Below are positions 17,934-23,207 of a DNA stretch of 23,207 nt, in pieces. The stretch's first letter is position 1; each line of letters starts with the position of its first letter. This stretch comes from Apostichopus parvimensis (lineage: Eukaryota; Echinodermata; Holothuroidea; Aspidochirotida; Stichopodidae). The position numbers and the translations under genes are program-made. Under the pieces are notes generated by a model. It was not told the DNA's origin, searched no databases, and worked only from the letters and a program-made list of their open reading frames with translations. The DNA lies in contig KN883950.1 of assembly GCA_000934455.1 (NCBI GenBank), positions 108,170 to 131,376 on the forward strand, read 5' to 3'.

Positions 17934-17947
17934 GCCCCCTTATCTTT

Positions 17948-17985
17948 TACATAATTACATAATTTACATAATTACATAAATGTAA
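17948..17985 (+). repeat. (TTACATAA)n short tandem repeat
   Basis: Four TTACATAA-like units follow the hammerhead-like motif by 15 bases and end with an ATGTAAA inverted half. It may be the simple tail of the same element. Confidence 0.85.
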
Positions 17986-18145
17986 AATTTCCATACAAAG
18001 GCTTTTGCAGTGGATCAAACAGTTTGCTAACAGCTTTTGCCTTCTTTGATTTACAGTATGAATTATCTAACAACCACAGGTTTATATATATGACTATACA
18101 TACATTGCTACCCTTAATTAATGCAAATGCAAAAGAGAAACTCAC
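17986..18145. other. Unique sequence, no gene assigned
   Basis: ATGCAAAT octamer at 18121-18128. Otherwise nothing. Confidence 0.55.
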
Positions 18146-18216
18146 CTGAAAGCAGCTTATCTGCATTTGAAAAACTATTTGTAAAACCCATTGCAAAAGA
18201 TTGCAATTTATTTAAA
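18146..18216 (-). other. Candidate coding exon, minus strand (unidentified)
   Basis: On the minus strand a consensus donor TTTCAG|GTGAGTTTC ends a 71-base segment. An acceptor-like TTTGTCTCAG lies just before it (segment start 18216). One frame is open throughout (23 codons, including LNKLQSFAMG and then SNADKLLS), entering in phase 2 and leaving in phase 1. A second open frame belongs to the 74-codon minus ORF at 17972-18196. The splice sites are good for AT-rich DNA, but the peptide is unrecognised and no neighbouring exon was found. Confidence 0.2.
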
Positions 18217-18609
18217 CTGAGACAAACTCAAAATATTTTTCAATCCGAAAGCAGATTGTTAATATTTTGATTCAGTAATCGATATTTTGTCATCATTTTA
18301 AATCATATGCACAAAACCAAATTGACAGAATTTATTACATCTTCTTCCATTATTTGAAATGCAGATTGACTTGCTAATTGGCCGGTTAAAATAATTAACG
18401 CTATTCTCTCTCTGATAAATTCTTTCACCCAAACACTCTCTTCCTATCAACTACAAAATAAACAGGAAAGTGAATGGGAATAACTTCTGATAACAATATG
18501 ATAAATTTGGTTTAATAGAATGAGATTCAAATATGCGATCTCAGGAATAAAAGGCTAGTACAGCTAACTTTAAGAATTGAACCAAAGCTGTCTGGCTCTA
18601 TACGTAGGG
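18217..18609. other. No gene seen
   Basis: AT-rich unique DNA up to the hAT target site. Confidence 0.65.
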
Positions 18610-18617
18610 GTGGGAAT
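18610..18617 (+). repeat. 8-bp target-site duplication, left copy
   Basis: GTGGGAAT directly precedes the transposon end and is repeated exactly after its other end. Confidence 0.95.
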
Positions 18618-19014
18618 CACTGGCGGAGCTAGGGGTATTGGTTAAGGGGGGCCAGAATGGTCTGTAGGGGCGCTTTCGACACTATCTAAGCGGAGCGCAC
18701 CACAGGTTGGCGTGGAGCGTACGGAATTTTTTTGAGTAAAGATACTCCCTAGATCGCAGGAAATGACCCTTTCCAGGCCTGGCTAATTTGCAGATAAACG
18801 AAGAATAAATAGGTGTCATCGCCATTTTGTCAGAAAAATGCACCAACAAAATGTGACAAATGTCAATAAGTAGATGATCGCGAAATAAAAAAGTCAATGA
18901 TCGCGAAAAAGTAAAAAGTAGTAAAAAGCTGAAATGGGTGCCAGCAGTCCATTTTGAGTCCGTCAGGGGGGGGCATCCGCCCCCCCCCCTGACTGTATGG
19001 AGGCTCCGCCACTG
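18618..19014. mobile_element. Non-autonomous hAT-type MITE, complete (397 bp)
   Basis: The left end is CACTGGCGGAGCTAGG. The right end, read on the minus strand, is CAGTGGCGGAGCCTCC. These inverted ends match at 11 of the first 12 positions. A perfect 8-bp duplication (GTGGGAAT) flanks it, which is diagnostic of the hAT superfamily together with CA-TG-type ends. No transposase frame is present; the 71-codon minus ORF at 18682-18897 shows no hAT domain, so it depends on a transposase in trans. Inside are two direct copies of ATGATCGCGAAA (18874 and 18897), GCGGAGCGCAC/GTGGAGCG motifs, and a G/C hairpin near the right end (18962-18993). Confidence 0.9.
18962..18993. repeat. 12-bp-arm poly-G/poly-C hairpin inside MITE
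   Basis: GTCAGGGGGGGG (18962-18973) and CCCCCCCCTGAC (18982-18993) are perfect reverse complements around an 8-base CATCCGCC loop. It is subterminal to the hAT right end. Confidence 0.9.
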
Positions 19015-19022
19015 GTGGGAAT
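19015..19022 (+). repeat. 8-bp target-site duplication, right copy
   Basis: GTGGGAAT, identical to 18610-18617. Confidence 0.95.
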
Positions 19023-19161
19023 GTTCAATAGTTTGTGTGGATACTTGTAATTTGAAGCAATATATGAGATAACTTGAAATGGAATAGATACTTTATTATA
19101 CAGAAGGAATAGAGGGAGCTATTAATAAATCAAGCCTATACAAAATATGACGTATCACAAA

Positions 19162-19390
19162 CAGTCCTGGTGTGTGCGTGCGTGCGTTTGTTTTTCTATC
19201 TGACCGAGGACTTGAACAAAAGAATTTCAGGTCCTCGGTTGTGATTTCTAAAGAATCACCACGTCCTCGGAAGAATTCTATTGTATGGGGTATTGTTAAA
19301 GTTAGGGTACGTGGATTTAAACAATGGAAAATACAATGGGGTCCTCGGTTGGAATGAAATACAAACATGTGTGTGTGTGTCTGTGTGTTA
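19162..19390. repeat. CCGAGGAC/GTCCTCGG motif block flanked by (TG)n
   Basis: ACCGAGGAC at 19203-19211 faces GTCCTCGGT at 19231-19239 as an inverted pair. Further direct copies of GTCCTCGG lie at 19263-19270 and 19341-19348. Between two of them sits the near-palindrome GTGATTTCTAAAGAATCAC (19241-19259). The block is bounded by (TG)n/(CGTG)n at 19170-19190 and (TG)n at 19368-19388. The longest ORF of the window (133 codons, minus, 19096-19497) lies across it and is repeat-derived. It probably belongs to an unnamed interspersed repeat. Confidence 0.65.
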
Positions 19391-19479
19391 TCAAGAAAAT
19401 TAAAGAAACGACAAGAAAGTAAAACCCAATCTACATCAAGATAGGTCTTGTGACCTTGATCATCTACTATTTTAAAGAG

Positions 19480-20170
19480 CTCGATTCTCGTCGACAAGCT
19501 GCAGCCAGATCAGGTGAAGATCTACAATGCACTGCCTGCAGATTCAATTACTGTATTTGCATACAACACCAAGATAAACCCCCCCCCCCAAGGTGGGGAC
19601 TTAATATCACCGACTTTGCCGAGCAGTCACGTGTGAAGGGTAACATATCAAGTGTCATACCGTGGAGATGAATCTAACCTCATTGGTTATGCATCTGGAG
19701 TCGAGAGCGAAAACCATAACATACGCACCTTACGACCGTAATTAACGCAGCAAGGTAAAGAACTGACATCGGGATAATATCACCCGATCGTGGCCCACAA
19801 GGCGAGAAAATGACATACTCCGGAGGAATTTTACCTGTCTCGTGTGGAGATGGAAATATCCACCCATGGACTAATATAAAGCCCTTTTCGTTTATTAAGA
19901 CTAAAAAGTATGAGGTAAAGCCTTCTCTGGAAAAACAAAGTTACAAACAAACAAACAAGAAATTTAAAAGTCATCGATTAAGCCGATATCCCCGAGGATG
20001 TATATTGGTGAAAGATGATCATTCCCACAATTTTAACAGCTTTGTAAAAATTTACATTAACGAAAAAGATGATAGCTGCATCGGCTTGAGGCTTCGATTT
20101 TAGACAGAAATGACCGCCTCATAGATAAGTCATCTCTCGCTCCTTTTACAGGCCCGGGAAAGTAACTGTC
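19480..20170. promoter_or_regulatory. CpG-richer unique block
   Basis: Compared with surrounding AT-rich DNA this stretch has many CpGs (CTCGATTCTCGTCGAC, CACCGACTTTGCCG, CACCCGATCGTGGCC, CTCCGGAGG, CCCCGAGG). It also has an octamer ATTTGCAT (19555-19562), CACGTG (19629-19634) and a GGGATAATATCACCC near-palindrome (about 19770). Plus frames at 19450-19671 and 19810-20103 (97 codons) are open but unrecognised. Donor-like CAG|GTGAAG (19514) and GAG|GTAAAG (19914) follow open sequence. It could be regulatory or contain exons; undecided. Confidence 0.2.
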
Positions 20171-20465
20171 AACTCTCAAAGATGCACCATGGATGGTAAC
20201 AATGAGGAGAAAGTTATCCCCCCCCCCCACCCCCGCCTCTTTTTTGTATTGCTGTAAAGATTTTAAAGAGGCTTGCCTTTTACATTCTTTAAGAAAAAGA
20301 CAAACAAAATAAAAATTGCAACACATCAAATATGTTACAGCATGCCTGGTTACGCATTGCTGTATATGAAGAAGCTATTTTAAGGTTTACCAATGCACTG
20401 TAAGATCTATTACATTTACTATGACATTATTTTACATATTTATTTACTTTTTCTTAATTTCTGTT
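20171..20465. other. Poly-C tract, then no gene seen
   Basis: An 11-base C run with CCCACCCCCGCC follows at 20218-20237. The rest is AT-rich. The 90-codon minus frame at 20057-20329 crosses this tract and has no domain I recognise. Confidence 0.6.
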
Positions 20466-20509
20466 TGGGGGTGGGGGGGGATGGGGAGGTTCTGTGGGGA
20501 GGTGGTGGG
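20466..20509 (+). repeat. G-rich tract, quadruplex-prone
   Basis: G runs of 5, 8, 4, 4 and shorter, with T, AT and A loops. Confidence 0.92.
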
Positions 20510-21840
20510 AGATCAGGATTTATGTCTTATTCTTTGTTCATGTCTTTCATGTGCACAACATAAATTCACTTGACAAACTTTCTTCAGGCAACAGCAATAC
20601 TCTACACTTGAGAGTTGACTGGTAAAATAAATGGAAAGGCAAAAAAAAACACGGAAAAAAAAAAACGAAATTTAGCCGGCGTGCCTCCCGTTACACTTGG
20701 GAAATTTAATTTTCAGCCCAATGCAGTGCAGACAAGTACAAAAATTACAAAGACTGGTATTGACTTAATTGAAAGGAGGTGAGGGTTGAACAGAATGGGA
20801 AAAACAAGGCATATATTCCCAGACAATTGTGTCGTACTGAGAAAGGGTTCAGCTACCTCGTTGTTCAAACAGAATACTACAAGGTACTTGGAGTTGCCTG
20901 ACACCTATATCTTGAGTGTTCTATTCAACTGTTTCCATAAAATATGTTATGATAAAGGAGTTCTGGTAGTGGTAGGCCATCTTGGACGACATGCCTACAT
21001 GTCCCAGAAGTAGAAAGAAAATGCAACCATCTTATTTGACGAGAAATACTATCATTATTACCCTGGAATATGCTAGGATTCCGAACAACAGTCAATCATG
21101 ATCAAATTTCGACACAGACTTTTGTAGCTTCCGATACAGTGTTTTTTCCTCACATTTAGTACATTTTTTTATCGTAATTTTTTTCCGTACAATTAAGTAC
21201 GAAACCCTTACCAATTATCACGGGATATTGTTGGATGGTCAGAAGAGCTTTGAGCCACGAAATATATATCGGATGCAACAATGTTAAACATGGTAAACTT
21301 TGTAACAACCCAGTCCTCATCTCATACCACCCCAATGAGATGCAGAATTAAGTACAAAATTAAGGCTTGACCAAACTTAGTGAGAATTCTAGTACATAAT
21401 TTGCCTCACTGAATCACTCTTGAAGGGACACAAATAATCTTCGGGCACACACCCATACCCCTCCTCCCTCCTATTCACAATGTTAAACTGTTCAACATAA
21501 GTTCACCCGAGTATTCCCTCTGTGCCTCTAATACTTCAATTAAATGATTACACAATTCAAAATAATTACTTTAATATATTATACTTTAACACAAATCAGC
21601 TGGTTTTGGCCCTCAGACATCAAACTTGAAGAAACTGTACAGCTAATAAAAACAAAAACAACAAGAACTAAAATGACTAAATTAACAAACCCCAAAATCT
21701 TTATTAATTACCAATTTGTGTCTTGTTCACTTTCTCTTCTTTGAATTTATTCCCTTTCTGTCGTATAACTAGCTGATTAGCCATTCCTTCCTTCTCTAAA
21801 CCATCTTGATAATTTGTCTACATTTTCCTTCCCTTTTCAT
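20510..21840. other. No gene seen
   Basis: Mostly unique AT-rich DNA with A-runs near 20641-20663. AATTAAGTAC occurs twice (about 21190 and about 21346). Frames of 63-75 codons at 20713-21013 and 21544-21744 lack motifs. Nothing else is supported. Confidence 0.6.
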
Positions 21841-22056
21841 ATTCATTCTTTCCTTCCTTCATTCTCTTCTTGAAAACCCACAGAGGTAATCAACAAATTG
21901 TTATATATATATTGTATATATATTTCTACATCTTTTGCAATTCTTTCATCCTCCATCCTTCCTCCATCCCCCCCTGCATCCCCCTACCCCTCTCCATTCC
22001 AAAGGCCTTTCAACTTCATCAGAATCCCTACTCTCTCTCTTCCCTCTCTCTCTCGT
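21841..22056. repeat. Pyrimidine-rich low-complexity region
   Basis: TTCC/CTTC-rich start, a (TA)n piece at 21901-21922, then CCTCCATCC/CCCCC pieces and (CT)n to 22053. Three overlapping plus frames here are Ser/Pro/Leu-rich artefacts. Confidence 0.8.
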
Positions 22057-22136
22057 GCTAAGGCTGCGATCCATCACTGCTTTTCTACTCTCTTCTGTAA
22101 ATGTATGTTTTTCACACTGTTTGCTAGGGATCCATC

Positions 22137-22330
22137 ATGTCGCTAGATGAGCTCATCTATATTTCATACAATAACACATACGGCAGAGAGATCTTGAGTC
22201 GATCAACAAGTATCCGAGGGTTTTCGGGAGGCCCTCCACTCATCATTCATTCAGAGGCCATGCATGCATATATAACAAACACAAAGCATTCTTGGGTCAT
22301 TCACCTTGCTCCAGAAGTTGAGCAATATTT
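22137..22330 (+). other. Unrecognised short ORF in unique sequence
   Basis: An ATG at 22137 (A at -3) opens a frame of 93 codons. The first ~65 lie in balanced, non-repetitive DNA and start MSLDELIYISYNNTYG; the rest runs into T-rich/(CT)n sequence and is not credible. No signal peptide, domain or family is recognised and no splice partners were found. Possibly chance, possibly a conserved element. Confidence 0.12.
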
Positions 22331-22406
22331 TTTTCTCCCTCTTTTTTTTTTGCATATTTATGACAATTTTTTTCTCCCTGCCTCTCTCTCTCTCTTTTTT
22401 TTCCCT
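22331..22406. repeat. T-rich and (CT)n low complexity
   Basis: Runs of T interrupted by CTCCC, then (TC)n and another T run. Confidence 0.9.
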
Positions 22407-23070
22407 ATCAAGAAATAGTAGAAGTTACTATAGCGATTCTTCTGGAATATTAAATAGATGAAAATGCCTACATTGAAGAAGAAAAAAAAGGAGGGGGGGG
22501 AGAGATAAAACAAAATTAACGTGCGGTGAGGTTGCCAAGATTATTACCATGTATAATAACCGTTTAATTATCCTACAGGGAAAAAAAGAAAGTAAGAAAA
22601 ATGTTAAAAGAATATGGGATTCATTTGTTGCCATTATTACTTGCTTCATACCTTGGTCCAAAAAAGAGAGGATCAAATTAAAAACATAAAGGAAGGAAAG
22701 ATTACTGTTTAATTGGGATGGGAACTAATCTGATTGCTGTTTCAAATCAAATTCATGAGTCTCTCATGTTCTTTTTGCTTTTTTTGTTTTTTTTTCACTT
22801 AATTTTCTATGAAGATTGATATTTTGAACCTAAAGGTAATATTGTCTGCAATCAATCATTTTTAATGAAATGCTATGTGTTCAAACAATTTTGGTAAACA
22901 TTTTTAATAAAGAAACTACTGATTATGATAATCATTATTTGTTAGTTGTTACTTGTTTGGTTTGTTGATAGTGGATGCTGCATAGATATTTCAAGGGGGA
23001 GAATTTTGTCATCTGTATAGTTCTCTTTCTAAATAACTTGCTCATCTCAACAAAATAGTTATAGGTAAAC
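22407..23070. other. No gene seen
   Basis: AT-rich unique DNA with an A8/G8 purine patch at about 22481-22502 and T runs near 22770-22797. The 82-codon minus frame at 22428-22676 is Leu/Phe-rich from these tracts. Confidence 0.65.
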
Positions 23071-23207
23071 CAAGGGCGTAGGAACCGGTGGGGCTGGGGG
23101 GGGGCGCCAGCCCCCCAGTGAAAAATATGGTGGGGCGGAAGTATCATTCCGCCCCCCCGCTCCGCAAGTCAGAAAACCCCTTTTTCATTTCCAAATGAGA
23201 AAAAAAT
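23071..23207 (+). mobile_element. Left end of a hAT-like non-autonomous element, truncated by window edge
   Basis: The sequence CAAGGGCGTAGGAACCGG is of the CARGGGCGTAG type seen at hAT-like termini. It is followed by two G/C hairpins: CTGGGGGG (23094-23101) with CCCCCCAG (23111-23118), and GGGGCGGAA (23132-23140) with TTCCGCCCC (23147-23155). The right end is outside the window, so the target duplication cannot be checked; if hAT, the preceding AGGTAAAC should recur after the other end. The minus ORF 22935-23147 derives from it. Confidence 0.55.

Noticed and set aside
19096-19497. 133-codon minus-strand ORF, longest in the window
   Set aside because: It spans the (TG)n tracts (His-Thr repeats) and the CCGAGGAC repeat block. 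No domain is recognised, and repeat origin explains the length.
12529-19562. Four POU octamers (12529, 16274, 18121, 19555) as a regulatory cluster
   Set aside because: They are kilobases apart, and one or two are expected by chance at this composition.
20057-20329. 90-codon minus-strand ORF
   Set aside because: It crosses a poly-C tract (Gly run), has no motif, and no partner exon was found.

Overview
This looks like AT-rich, intron-poor-in-signal animal DNA, most likely intronic or intergenic. I found no gene that I can identify. There are no bacterial operons, no ribosome-binding-site-led ORFs, no rRNA, no canonical tRNA gene and no CRISPR array. Open frames are short (longest 133 codons), and most overlap simple repeats. 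The sequence has many microsatellites, minisatellites, poly-G/poly-C tracts, a tRNA-derived SINE and small hAT-type DNA transposons. That mix, with the style of the transposon termini (GGCGGAGC and GGGCGTAGGAACC ends), suggests a marine invertebrate. An echinoderm is my best guess, by inference only.

Layout. 1-5260: mostly featureless AT-rich DNA with G-rich, C-rich and short tandem repeats (788-835, 1564-1640, 2037-2054, 2676-2758, 3121-3160, 4064-4113). 5262-6840: a (CA)n/(CAAAA)n/(TGGG)n compound, two diverged direct copies of a ~120-bp segment (5345-5465 and 6077-6201), then a six-copy 33-34-bp minisatellite. 6840-9420: a possible terminal coding exon at 7318-7419, an 18/15-bp tandem repeat, a G-rich tract and a 28-bp palindrome. 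9424-9790: (TA)n followed by the SINE. 10200-11640: a CpG-dense block plus three low-confidence exon candidates. 11640-14990: Z-DNA-prone and (TA)n tracts, a 55-bp tandem repeat, (GAAT)n and T-rich degenerate repeats. 15000-16980: two CpG-dense blocks that look like conserved-noncoding candidates, and two ORFs in one frame separated by a single stop. 17500-19400: A-rich DNA, a hammerhead-ribozyme-like motif, a minus-strand exon candidate, a complete hAT MITE with a perfect 8-bp target-site duplication, and a CCGAGGAC/GTCCTCGG motif block bounded by (TG)n. 19480-20170: another CpG-dense block. 20170-23070: low-information DNA with pyrimidine-rich tracts. 23071-23207: the left end of a second hAT-like element, cut by the window edge.

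The best-supported features are the simple and tandem repeats, the hAT MITE (inverted ends plus perfect duplication) and the SINE (A and B boxes at tRNA spacing). The exon candidates rest only on splice-site shape plus a short open frame, so each is more likely wrong than right. The most interesting items are the hammerhead-like motif, a stable UUCG hairpin inside the SINE, the CpG-dense block at 15000-15190, and the duplicated segment pair at 5.4/6.1 kb.
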